Translations under genes and position numbers: made by a program
Shown: positions 15,497-22,007 of the stretch, piece after piece
How the letters are laid out: each line of letters begins with the position of its first letter
Position numbering within the stretch: position 1 is the stretch's first letter
Assembly: GCA_028871595.1 (NCBI GenBank)
Contig: JAGWMT010000013.1
Location: 1 to 25,419 of the forward strand
From: Elusimicrobiota bacterium
GTDB taxonomy: Bacteria; Elusimicrobiota; Elusimicrobia; UBA1565; UBA9628
Reading direction: 5' to 3'
DNA length: 25,419 nt
Notes under the pieces: generated by a model
Told to the model about the DNA's origin: nothing
Databases searched by the model: none
Seen by the model: only the letters and a program-made list of their open reading frames with translations

Positions 15497-16677
15497 TCGT
15501 TTCCCTGATCGCCGCCGCCTTCCTCGCCGCGCCCGCCCGCGCCGCCGTCAAGGTCCCGGGCTACGAACTGGTGTACTCCTACCCCGTCGAGACCACGCTC
15601 AAAGAGCCCGACATGCGCCGCGCCATCGAAGTCTGGCCGGAGATGATCAAGAAGGCCAGGAAGACGGTGGACATCGAGCAGTTCTACGTCTCCCCGGCGG
15701 CCGGGGACGACGCCCTGGAGCCGACCCTGAAGGCGCTGGACAAGGCTGCCAAGCGCGGGGTCAAGATCCGGGTCATCCTGGAAAAGAAGTTCGAGAAGAA
15801 CTCCGTGGACGGGATCGCGCGGCTCAAGAAGATGCCGCATCTGCAGCTGCGCGTCGCGGAATGGAGCGCGCTGACCGGCGCGGGCATCATCCACGCCAAG
15901 TTCTTCATCGTGGACCGCAATCACGCCTTCGTGGGCAGCCAGAACTACGACTGGCGCTCGCTCAAGCACATCCACGAGATGGGCCTGGCCATCGACGACG
16001 TCCCCGTGGCCGAGAAGGTGCAGTCCGTGTTCGATCACGACTGGGCCATGGCCGCCTCCACGGGCCCGGCGACGCCCGACAACGCGGCGCGCCCCTTGGC
16101 CGACCGCTCCGCCCGGGCCTACCTGGTCGCCAGCCCCTGGCGCTTCAATCCGCCGGGGGTGGGGGATTCGGAAACGGAGCTCGTCACCTTGATCGGCGAG
16201 GCCAAAAGCGAGATCGTGGCCCAGAACCTGGAATACTTCACGCAGACCTTCTCCCGGCCGCCCCGCTTCTACGGCCCCATCGACAACGCCCTGCGCGACG
16301 CGGCGATGCGCGGGGTCAAGATCAAGATCCTGGTCTCGCATTGGGGCACCGAGGAGCCGGGCGTGAAGGCGCTGCAGAGCCTGGCGGTCATGCCGGGGGT
16401 GGAAGCGCGGGTCATCACCATCCCCGAGGCGTCCACGGGGCCCATCCCGTTCGCCCGCCTGACGCACGCGAAGTACGCGATCTTCGACGGCAAGATCCTC
16501 TGGGTGGGGACCAGCAACTGGACCGGCGGCTACCTGGACCAGTCGCGCAACCTGGAGATCGTCCTGAAGGACCCGGTCATGGCCGCGCGCGCCGCCGCGG
16601 TGCAGAGGCACCTCTGGGACTCGCCGTACGCCGCTCCGCTCGAGATCCTCAAGACGTATCCCAAGCCGCGTCACTGA
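15493..16677 (+). CDS. secreted phospholipase-D-like protein with two HKD motifs
   Basis: A 394-aa protein with a short signal peptide (MIVSLIAAAFLAAPARA, cleavage likely after Ala17), so it is probably periplasmic or exported. It has two PLD catalytic repeats: HAKFFIVD (H134, K136, D141) followed by GSQN, and HAKYAIFD (H325, K327, D332) followed by GTSN. Both motifs are complete, giving the expected two-half active site for a phosphodiester-cleaving or transphosphatidylating enzyme. The substrate cannot be read from sequence; phospholipid or cardiolipin, or nucleic acid, are options. The following organophosphate antiporter and HAD phosphatase suggest that phosphate esters released outside are taken up. 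It precedes the antiporter by 16 nt. Confidence 0.9.
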   Translation: MIVSLIAAAFLAAPARAAVKVPGYELVYSYPVETTLKEPDMRRAIEVWPEMIKKARKTVDIEQFYVSPAAGDDALEPTLKALDKAAKRGVKIRVILEKKFEKNSVDGIARLKKMPHLQLRVAEWSALTGAGIIHAKFFIVDRNHAFVGSQNYDWRSLKHIHEMGLAIDDVPVAEKVQSVFDHDWAMAASTGPATPDNAARPLADRSARAYLVASPWRFNPPGVGDSETELVTLIGEAKSEIVAQNLEYFTQTFSRPPRFYGPIDNALRDAAMRGVKIKILVSHWGTEEPGVKALQSLAVMPGVEARVITIPEASTGPIPFARLTHAKYAIFDGKILWVGTSNWTGGYLDQSRNLEIVLKDPVMAARAAAVQRHLWDSPYAAPLEILKTYPKPRH

Positions 16678-16693
16678 GAGGCCACATCACGCC

Positions 16694-18028
16694 ATGAGCT
16701 CCGCCACCGTCGACGCGAACGCGCCCGCCGCTCCCGCGCACACCCCGGAATTCCGCCAGCGCCGCTTCCTGAACTGGTTCCCGCTGGGAATCACCTACGC
16801 GACCTTCTACATGGGGCGCTACAACCTCAACGTGGCCTCCAGCACGATCATGAAGAACTTCTCCCTCTCCAAGGGGGAGTTCGGCACGATCGCCACGGCG
16901 GGCTTCTGGACGTACGCGCTGGCCGTCATCTTCAACGGGCCGCTGGCCGACCGCTTCGGCGGGCGCCGGGCCATCCTGATCGCCGCGGCGGGCACGGCGA
17001 CGCTCAACCTGATCATCGGCCTTCTGTTCCTGGCGGGTTGGCAGACCAAGGTGCTGGTGGGCCTCTCCCTGCTGTACGCGGTCAACCAGTACTTCCAGTC
17101 TTTCGGGGCGCTGTCCATCGTCAAGGTTAACTCGCATTGGTTCCACGTGCGCGAGCGCGGGGTGTTCGGCGGCATCTTCGGGATCATGATCAGTTCGGGC
17201 TACTTCCTGGCCATGACGGTGGGCGGCTGGATTCTGGCCAAGTTCCCGTGGTACATGGTGTTCCTGGTGCCGTCCGTGGCGGTTGCGATCATGCTGGTCC
17301 TGGATATCTTCCTGATCGCCGACGAGCCGAAGGACGCCGGCTTCCCGAACATCAACACCGGCGACGCGACCAGCGCGCACGCCGACAAGGACAAGCCGGT
17401 GGACCTGGCCTACCTGATCACGCACGTGTTCCAGAACCGGATCATCCTGACGCTGACGGCGGCGGAGTTCTGCACGGGCTTCGTGCGGCAGGGGCTGATG
17501 CTGTGGTTCGTCCCGTTCCTCAAGGAAGTGCACGGGGTGAACCCGGGCTCGGCGCTGTTCTCGATGGCCACGACGGGGATCACCGTCGGCGGGATCGTGG
17601 GCGGGCTGTTGTGCGGCTGGATGTCCGACAAGCTGTTCCAAAGCCGCCGCGCGCCGGTGGCCTTCATCTTCTACATGGCGCAGATCGCGTCGGTGTTCGC
17701 GCTGGGCCGCACGCACGACCCGGCGACGGCCTGCTTCCTGATCGGCTTCAGCTGCACGTGGATCTTCGGGGTGCACGGGATGCTGTCGGGCACGGCCTCC
17801 ATGGACTTCGGCGGGACGAAGGCGGCCGGCACGGTGGCGGGGCTGCTGGACGGGGTGCAGTACCTGGCCTCGGGGCTGACGGGCTTCCTGCTGGGCGGGA
17901 TGATCGACAAGCACGGCTGGGGGATCTGGACGTACGCGATCATGCCCTTCTCGCTGATGGGGGGCGTGCTGATGCTCACGCTGTGGAACGCCACGCCGAA
18001 GAACACGAAGGTCACGCTGAAGGCGTGA
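16694..18028 (+). CDS. organophosphate:phosphate antiporter family (GlpT/UhpT-like) MFS transporter
   Basis: A 444-aa major-facilitator protein with about 12 hydrophobic helices. Family marks of the OPA branch are the N-terminal YMGRYNLNVA, GPLADRFGGRRA after helix 2, and WMSDKLFQSRRAPV in the second half. A glycine-rich block, GTASMDFGGTKAAGTVAG, lies in the region typical of GlpT. Such carriers exchange glycerol-3-phosphate, hexose-6-phosphate or similar esters for inorganic phosphate across the inner membrane. The substrate here is not known. GAGAGG overlapping the previous stop may serve as ribosome site. It sits between a secreted phosphodiesterase-like protein and a phosphatase, which fits uptake of a phosphorylated product. 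Confidence 0.9.
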   Translation: MSSATVDANAPAAPAHTPEFRQRRFLNWFPLGITYATFYMGRYNLNVASSTIMKNFSLSKGEFGTIATAGFWTYALAVIFNGPLADRFGGRRAILIAAAGTATLNLIIGLLFLAGWQTKVLVGLSLLYAVNQYFQSFGALSIVKVNSHWFHVRERGVFGGIFGIMISSGYFLAMTVGGWILAKFPWYMVFLVPSVAVAIMLVLDIFLIADEPKDAGFPNINTGDATSAHADKDKPVDLAYLITHVFQNRIILTLTAAEFCTGFVRQGLMLWFVPFLKEVHGVNPGSALFSMATTGITVGGIVGGLLCGWMSDKLFQSRRAPVAFIFYMAQIASVFALGRTHDPATACFLIGFSCTWIFGVHGMLSGTASMDFGGTKAAGTVAGLLDGVQYLASGLTGFLLGGMIDKHGWGIWTYAIMPFSLMGGVLMLTLWNATPKNTKVTLKA

Positions 18029-18747
18029 GCGCCCCGGTGCCCTCCGCCCAGAAGGCGGCGCTCGACGCGGTGCTGGCCGGCGTGTCCGCCCTTCCCGGGG
18101 CGCTGGTGGTGTTCGACCTGGACGACACTTTGTTCTCCACGAACGACCGTCACCTGCGCATCCTCAAGGAGTACGCCGACGTGGTGGAGGCCAAGGCGCC
18201 GGAGGCGGCGGCGCTGCTGCGCGCGATCGACCGGGAGCGTCTGCGCTACCAGATCACGGAGACGGCGGCGAACGCGGGGCTGGACGCGGCCTTGGTCAAG
18301 GATCTGCGGGATTTCTGGTTCGCGCGGTTCTTCAAGAATCCCTACCTCCTCGAAGACTCGGTGGTGCCGGGGGCGCCGGCGTACTGCGCCGAGGTGGAGG
18401 CGCGGGGGGGCGCGATCGTCTACGTGACGGGGCGCGACGAGGGGATGCGCGACGGGACGGAGAAGTCCTTCGCGCGGCACGGGTTCCCGGAGCCCGACGG
18501 GAAAGGGGTGAAGCTGGTCCTCAAGCCGCGCTTCGACACGCCCGACGCGGCCTTCAAGTCCGAGGTCCTGGGGCGGCTGGGGGCGATGGGGACGGTGGCG
18601 GCCTCCTTCGAAAACGAACCGCTGCACATCAATCTGTTCCGCGAGGCGTTCCCCAAGGGGCGGCACTTCCTGCTGGAGACGAAGCACTCCGGCAAGCCGG
18701 TGATTCCGCACGCGGACGTGCTGCGCATCAAGGACTTCCGGCGCTGA
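18025..18747 (+). CDS. HAD-family hydrolase
   Basis: A 240-aa haloacid-dehalogenase-type phosphatase. Motif I is FDLDDTLFST (nucleophile Asp31, acid/base Asp33), motif II is YVTGRDE (Thr135) and the motif III lysine is K167 or K178. The motif IV region reads FENEPLHINLF, where Glu196 stands in for the commoner Asp. An alpha-helical cap of about 80 residues lies between motifs I and II. The GTG start overlaps the transporter stop as GTGA, so it is co-translated. It could dephosphorylate an imported phosphate ester; the actual substrate is unknown. Confidence 0.88.
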   Translation: MSAPVPSAQKAALDAVLAGVSALPGALVVFDLDDTLFSTNDRHLRILKEYADVVEAKAPEAAALLRAIDRERLRYQITETAANAGLDAALVKDLRDFWFARFFKNPYLLEDSVVPGAPAYCAEVEARGGAIVYVTGRDEGMRDGTEKSFARHGFPEPDGKGVKLVLKPRFDTPDAAFKSEVLGRLGAMGTVAASFENEPLHINLFREAFPKGRHFLLETKHSGKPVIPHADVLRIKDFRR

Positions 18748-18753
18748 CGTTCG

Positions 18754-19506
18754 TCAGTGGGCCTTTTCGGCGGCCCGGTGGGGGAAGGCGATGAGGCAGA
18801 ACCCGATGAAGACGAAGAGCACGCCCGAGGCGGAGTAGCGGCTCAGGGCCAGTCCGCCGGACGCGTGGGGCTTATCCAGAAAGTCTCCCACGACGGCGCC
18901 CAAGGGGCGGGTCAGGATAAACGCCGCCCAGAACAAGACGGTCCGCGAAATTTTGCTCCAGTAGTAAGCGGCGGCCACCAGGAGCAGGAGCCCTCCGAAC
19001 ACGGCGGCGCCGCCTAAGTACCCCATGCCGGCGCTGTCGGCGGTCCAGTCTCCCAAGGCGGTGCCCAAAGTCTGGGAGAACATGATGGTGACCCAGTAGA
19101 ACATCTCGGCCTTGGGGGAACTGACGGTGTCCACGGACACGGAGCCGAGGGTGCGGTGCCAGACGAACAGGGAGCCCATGAGAAGGGCGAACAGAAGGGT
19201 GGTTCCTCCGGTGTAGCCGATGCCCAAGGACCGGTCGGCGAAGTCCGCCAGGGTGGTGCCGACGGTGGTGGTGGCGATGATGGTGATCCAATACAGAAAA
19301 GGATGAAAGCGCTTGGCCTTGATCTGGGCGGCGACGGCCACCAGGAACACGGCGGCGAAGATGGCGGTGCCCGCGAGGTAGCCCATATTCATGGACATGG
19401 ACACGGCGTCGCCGGCGGTCTCGCCCAAGGTGGTGGCGAAGATCTTGATGATCCAGAAGAGGATGGTGACTTCGGCGACCTTGGCGGCGGATTCGCGGGT
19501 TGTCAT
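18754..19506 (-). CDS. COG4705-like membrane protein built of four internal repeats
   Basis: A 250-aa integral membrane protein with about seven or eight hydrophobic helices. Four units of 50-60 residues share a pattern of TLG, three residues, GD or AD, and a GxGYxGG turn. They are TTLGETAGDAV..MGYLAG (25-46), TVGTTLADFAD..GIGYTGG (81-101), QTLGTALGDW..MGYLGG (145-166) and a diverged RPLGAVVGDF (200-209). Such repeats with buried acidic residues suggest a pore or carrier, but no function is established that I can name with confidence. The ATG at 19506 overlaps the stop of the small upstream ORF (ATGA); an upstream in-frame codon at 19533 is less likely. The gene converges on the HAD gene 6 nt away. 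Confidence 0.8.
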   Translation of the reverse strand: MTTRESAAKVAEVTILFWIIKIFATTLGETAGDAVSMSMNMGYLAGTAIFAAVFLVAVAAQIKAKRFHPFLYWITIIATTTVGTTLADFADRSLGIGYTGGTTLLFALLMGSLFVWHRTLGSVSVDTVSSPKAEMFYWVTIMFSQTLGTALGDWTADSAGMGYLGGAAVFGGLLLLVAAAYYWSKISRTVLFWAAFILTRPLGAVVGDFLDKPHASGGLALSRYSASGVLFVFIGFCLIAFPHRAAEKAH

Positions 19507-19676
19507 CGGTGAGGGCAGCCGGGCCAGCAACACGGCCGGCGCATGCCTTTGCGCATTTTATCAAGGGGGGAGATATCCGCCCACACGATTCTGGCGCGGG
19601 CGTCGGACGAGATCGCGCCGCCGAAATCGGCGGGCAGGCGATGCAAGGGTTCAGGGGCGACTTTTTGTTTCGTCAT
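19503..19676 (-). CDS. shortened OmdA/YdeI-like protein
   Basis: A 57-aa ORF. Its start (LHRLPADFGGAISSDARARI then WADISPL) and its end (GMRRPCCWPGCPHR) both match, from memory, the small OmdA (YdeI/OmpD-associated) proteins of about 80 aa. The expected middle helix, roughly 20-30 residues with an ICW-type core and the ETRxRRI segment, is missing in frame. It is therefore either an internal-deletion relic or a minimal variant. It lies 13 nt after tumA and its stop overlaps the next start as ATGA, so it may be translated as part of that operon. The recall of family sequence is from memory and needs a database check. Confidence 0.55.
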   Translation of the reverse strand: MTKQKVAPEPLHRLPADFGGAISSDARARIVWADISPLDKMRKGMRRPCCWPGCPHR

Positions 19677-19689
19677 CGCTAGACGCGGC

Positions 19690-20061
19690 TCAGACGACGG
19701 CGTGAATATTGATCGCCCCGTAAGGAACGGATAGAGCGGCAAGGGAAGCGCTGTTCGCCTTGCCTCGTCTGCCGAGTTGAACCAGACCATAGCGCTTCAA
19801 AAGCATGATGTCGGTATGGACATTCTTAAAGTCCCTGTCCGCGATGCTCGCGAGTTGGTTTATAGAACGCGGTGAATGCTCCCGAATCAGGTGCAGCAAC
19901 TCCATGCGCTTGCCGGTCAGCAACGCCCGGACCGCTTCAAGGCTCGTGAAGTAGGCGCCGGCCTTGGCAGGGCTCTTGCGAGACTTTCCGCTCTTGAACG
20001 CGGATGTAAATTCAGCATCCGCCTGTTCGCGGCTTTTAATCTGAATTTCAAGTGTTTTCAT
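19690..20061 (-). CDS. tumA: TumA-type antitoxin, winged-helix DNA-binding protein
   Basis: A 123-aa protein with a basic, Ser/Lys-rich N-terminal part (about 1-35) and a MarR-like winged helix (about 40-100). The winged helix comprises helices around FTSLEAVRALLTGKRMELLH, a recognition segment SINQLASIADRDFKNVHTDIMLLKRYGLV, and a short wing. It starts at an ATGA overlap with the upstream toxin gene. In TumE/TumA modules the HTH protein is the antitoxin and usually represses its own promoter. A near-palindromic site around GTATAC overlaps the promoter at 20349-20376 and is a candidate operator. The family assignment rests mainly on the TumE neighbour and the HTH character. Confidence 0.72.
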   Translation of the reverse strand: MKTLEIQIKSREQADAEFTSAFKSGKSRKSPAKAGAYFTSLEAVRALLTGKRMELLHLIREHSPRSINQLASIADRDFKNVHTDIMLLKRYGLVQLGRRGKANSASLAALSVPYGAINIHAVV

Positions 20062-20339
20062 TTGAGCGCCTCGATATCACGCCTGAAGTCTCTGAGCAGG
20101 CCATCCACGCCGGTGAACTGGTACGCGGATTGCCGTTCGCCGATGTGCTTGTGGTGTCCCTTTGGATGGTGATTATCATAGAGCACCGCAGGCGCCTTTT
20201 GATCGGCCGGGATGTACGCCAACCGGTACCGGATGCCGTCGGGGTGCTTTGAATCCTTCGGGACAGCCCATACCTTACGCTCTTCGATCCCGCCACGCTC
20301 ATCAATAAGCTTGATTGAATGGAGGAGCCGAGCCTTCAT
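20058..20339 (-). CDS. tumE: TumE-family toxin
   Basis: A 93-aa protein resembling the TumE toxin family (DUF6516). It has a beta-rich first half, a conserved central block LYDNHHPKGHHKHIGERQ (53-70) with clustered histidines, and a C-terminal helix LLRDFRRDIEALK. The HPKGHHxH block is the recognisable signature and probably the active or ligand-binding site; the molecular target is not something I can state. The ATG at 20339 is preferred over an in-frame ATG at 20348, which would abut the -10 box directly. The stop overlaps the antitoxin ATG. Toxin-first gene order matches many TumE/TumA loci. The IS begins about 10 bp upstream of the -35 box. Confidence 0.78.
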   Translation of the reverse strand: MKARLLHSIKLIDERGGIEERKVWAVPKDSKHPDGIRYRLAYIPADQKAPAVLYDNHHPKGHHKHIGERQSAYQFTGVDGLLRDFRRDIEALK

Positions 20340-20348
20340 GCATGGCAT

Positions 20349-20376
20349 AGTATACCATACCACTGGATTTACGCAA
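20349..20376 (-). promoter_or_regulatory. tumE-tumA promoter with candidate operator
   Basis: On the minus strand TTGCGT (20376-20371), a 16-nt spacer and TATACT (20354-20349). The ATG at 20339 is 9 nt beyond the -10 box, so the transcript is nearly leaderless. A near-palindrome centred on GTATAC (ATGGTATACTAT, one mismatch) overlaps the -10 box and could bind TumA. Confidence 0.5.
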
Positions 20377-20385
20377 GGCCTTAGT

Positions 20386-20409
20386 ACTCCATGTTCACGG
20401 GGTTTTGAG
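20386..20409 (+). repeat. IS terminal inverted repeat (transposase 3' side)
   Basis: A 24-bp arm, exact reverse complement of 21908-21931. It lies about 10 bp from the -35 box of the tumE promoter. Confidence 0.9.
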
Positions 20410-20427
20410 GTTGCAGGCTGCGGCGGC

Positions 20428-20451
20428 AAAACTCGCGCCGGCGCGAGTTTT
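20428..20451. terminator. palindromic bidirectional terminator inside IS end
   Basis: A perfect 24-bp palindrome: core ACTCGCGCCGGCGCGAGT flanked by AAA on one side and TTT on the other. It can therefore form a GC-rich hairpin followed by U residues in either direction. It begins 8 nt beyond the transposase stop. Confidence 0.7.
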
Positions 20452-20458
20452 GAAACGG

Positions 20459-21700
20459 TCATAGCGCCGCTCCTGCCAGACGAGGATTCGGAAAATCCAT
20501 GGCGATGAGCCGCAGGAAGCGGCCGAGGGTCATCTTCTCGTTGGGGCGTGCAAAACGTGAGCGCTGTAGTTCCTCCGCCTGATCCATCAATTCTCGCATC
20601 GCCGCCGTCTTTCCCCGTTCAGCAAACTCCATCATCAGCACCAAGACCAAGTAAGCCATGTGCGCAGCCGTCAGCAACCGCTCGATGGCCCGCCAGCATG
20701 AGAAGACTCGCCATGAGTCCGCCCCCAACGCCTGCTTGAACTTCCAGAAGAACGTCTCTATCCCCCAGCGCCACGAGTAAAGCCGTACGATCATCGTTAG
20801 ATCCTCTCGCGACTCTATCGGCAACGTCGTCGCCAGGAACATCGGCTCGCCGTCGCCTTCGGTCGGCGTCAGGCACACCGCATTGAAGCTGAACTTTTCC
20901 TTGGCCTCGGTCTTCACTGAAATCCGCCGGGCTGAAACATCCGACAGCAGGCCCTTCGATCTTCCGGCTTTGATCAGCAGCTTGCCTTCCAGACGGATAA
21001 CGAAATCCATCCCCTCTTCCTTGAGCCAGTGCAGCAAGTCCTTGCGCCGGTATCCGCTATCGGCCACCAAGATGACTCCCAGCTTGAACACCTCACGCAC
21101 TATATCGGCCGCTCGGCGCATCTCAACTTCCTCGACGAGATTCATGCTCGCGCAGTCGGGGCCGTTCTCGCTCCACAGTCGTCGCGTGATCGGCAGCACC
21201 GTCTGGTCGGCCAACAGAATGCCGACCCATATCTCCTGATAGCCCGGCACCAGGATCGTTTCGTCCGTTGGCAGGTTATGCACGCGGACCTTGCCTTTTC
21301 CCGGCATCGCTTTTTCTTTGCCGCGCGAGCGCGCTTTGCCGTACGACGTCCCATCGATGATCAAGACCACTTTGCCTCGATACTTGTAGAGGCGTCGTCG
21401 GGTTATGCGTTTCAACGCGCTGACCACGCAGGAACGCTGCGCCGGCGACATGTCCAGACGTTTTCGGCTCAGCATGGCCGACAGGTTGTTCTCGCTGGTA
21501 CGGACATGTCCAGGGCGGGTTTGCGCGATGCTCTGCAACAGCAGGCTGCGCGACAAGCAGATGCCGACAACCAGTTCTTGAAGCTTTTCGTCCCAATTGT
21601 ACGGCAGGTTCTTGCCTTCGGGAAGACACGAGCGGACGACTTTTGCTACAAGATGTTCGGATTTCAGGCCCGTCGACGGCAGTCCGCGCATGGGAAGCAC
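20459..21700 (-). CDS. IS4-family transposase (DDE)
   Basis: A 413-aa cut-and-paste transposase of normal IS4-family length. The catalytic triad is Asp116 (LIIDGTSYGK), Asp214 (LVADSGYRRKD) and Glu315. The IS4 signature Y-x2-R-x3-E-x6-K is complete (Y308, R311, E315, K322 in YSWRWGIETFFWK), so the protein looks functional. The start is the GTG at 21700, with AAGG 6 nt upstream; an ATG three codons later is the alternative. There is no internal stop or frameshift, suggesting recent insertion. Two hairpins upstream may block read-through transcription or translation from outside. Confidence 0.93.
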   Translation of the reverse strand: MLPMRGLPSTGLKSEHLVAKVVRSCLPEGKNLPYNWDEKLQELVVGICLSRSLLLQSIAQTRPGHVRTSENNLSAMLSRKRLDMSPAQRSCVVSALKRITRRRLYKYRGKVVLIIDGTSYGKARSRGKEKAMPGKGKVRVHNLPTDETILVPGYQEIWVGILLADQTVLPITRRLWSENGPDCASMNLVEEVEMRRAADIVREVFKLGVILVADSGYRRKDLLHWLKEEGMDFVIRLEGKLLIKAGRSKGLLSDVSARRISVKTEAKEKFSFNAVCLTPTEGDGEPMFLATTLPIESREDLTMIVRLYSWRWGIETFFWKFKQALGADSWRVFSCWRAIERLLTAAHMAYLVLVLMMEFAERGKTAAMRELMDQAEELQRSRFARPNEKMTLGRFLRLIAMDFPNPRLAGAAL

Positions 21701-21804
21701 CCCATGCCTTGATTTGTCCTCGGCGGGCCTGTTCGTTCCCGCCTCCTTGCCGCTCGGGACCCAGGCCGGATTCTCGGCTCGCTTATTCTACCGCTTCACT
21801 TCCC

Positions 21805-21844
21805 GGTTTTCGCGAAGCGAAAACCCTGGCGCCTCAAGGCGCCA
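21805..21844. other. two adjacent hairpins upstream of the transposase
   Basis: The first stem is GGTTTTCGC/GCGAAAACC with loop GAA (21805-21825). The second is TGGCGCC/GGCGCCA with loop TCAA (21827-21844). Both are perfect and lie between the IS end and the transposase start, where other insertion sequences carry structures that limit externally driven transposase expression. That role here is inference. Confidence 0.55.
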
Positions 21845-21887
21845 TGCCGTTCAAACGCCGTTGTTATTGCCTATTCCGGCGGCCGGA

Positions 21888-21905
21888 ACTCGCGCCGGCA
21901 CGAGT
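21888..21905. repeat. one-mismatch copy of the palindrome at the right IS end
   Basis: ACTCGCGCCGGCACGAGT, two bases inside the right terminal repeat. It differs from the 20431 copy by one base. Confidence 0.6.
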
Positions 21906-21907
21906 TT

Positions 21908-21931
21908 CTCAAAACCCCGTGAACATGGAGT
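21908..21931 (-). repeat. IS terminal inverted repeat (transposase 5' side)
   Basis: A 24-bp arm, perfect inverse of 20386-20409. The next 26 bases are followed by the -35 box of the secreted-protein gene. Confidence 0.9.
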
Positions 21932-21956
21932 TCGAATTCAGTAAGAGTAGACCCCC

Positions 21957-21984
21957 TTGATTATTATGATAACCAGACTACACT
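21957..21984 (+). promoter_or_regulatory. promoter of the secreted-protein gene
   Basis: TTGATT, a 16-nt spacer and TACACT, ending 23 nt before the ATG at 22008. It starts 26 bp outside the IS and is not shared with it. Confidence 0.55.
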
Positions 21985-22007
21985 TGGTTCCAGTGCCGCT
22001 CGATTCC

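Larger units (their letters stand above)
20386..21931 (-). mobile_element. IS4-type insertion sequence, complete
   Basis: A 1546-bp element bounded by perfect 24-bp inverted repeats that begin ACTCCATGTTCACGGG. It carries one transposase gene. Inside the ends are a palindromic terminator after the transposase (20428-20451), a one-mismatch copy near the right end (21888-21905), and two hairpins upstream of the transposase (21805-21844). I could not find a matching direct repeat flanking the ends. The target duplication may have decayed, or the true ends may differ by a few bases. Confidence 0.85.

Noticed and set aside
15358..16674. A 438-codon minus frame opposite the phospholipase-D-like gene
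   Set aside because: The plus strand encodes both HKD motifs and a signal peptide. The minus product is Arg/Gly/His-rich.
20377..21940. Target-site duplication for the IS
   Set aside because: I compared the bases immediately outside both inverted repeats, and with the ends shifted inward, and found no convincing direct repeat.
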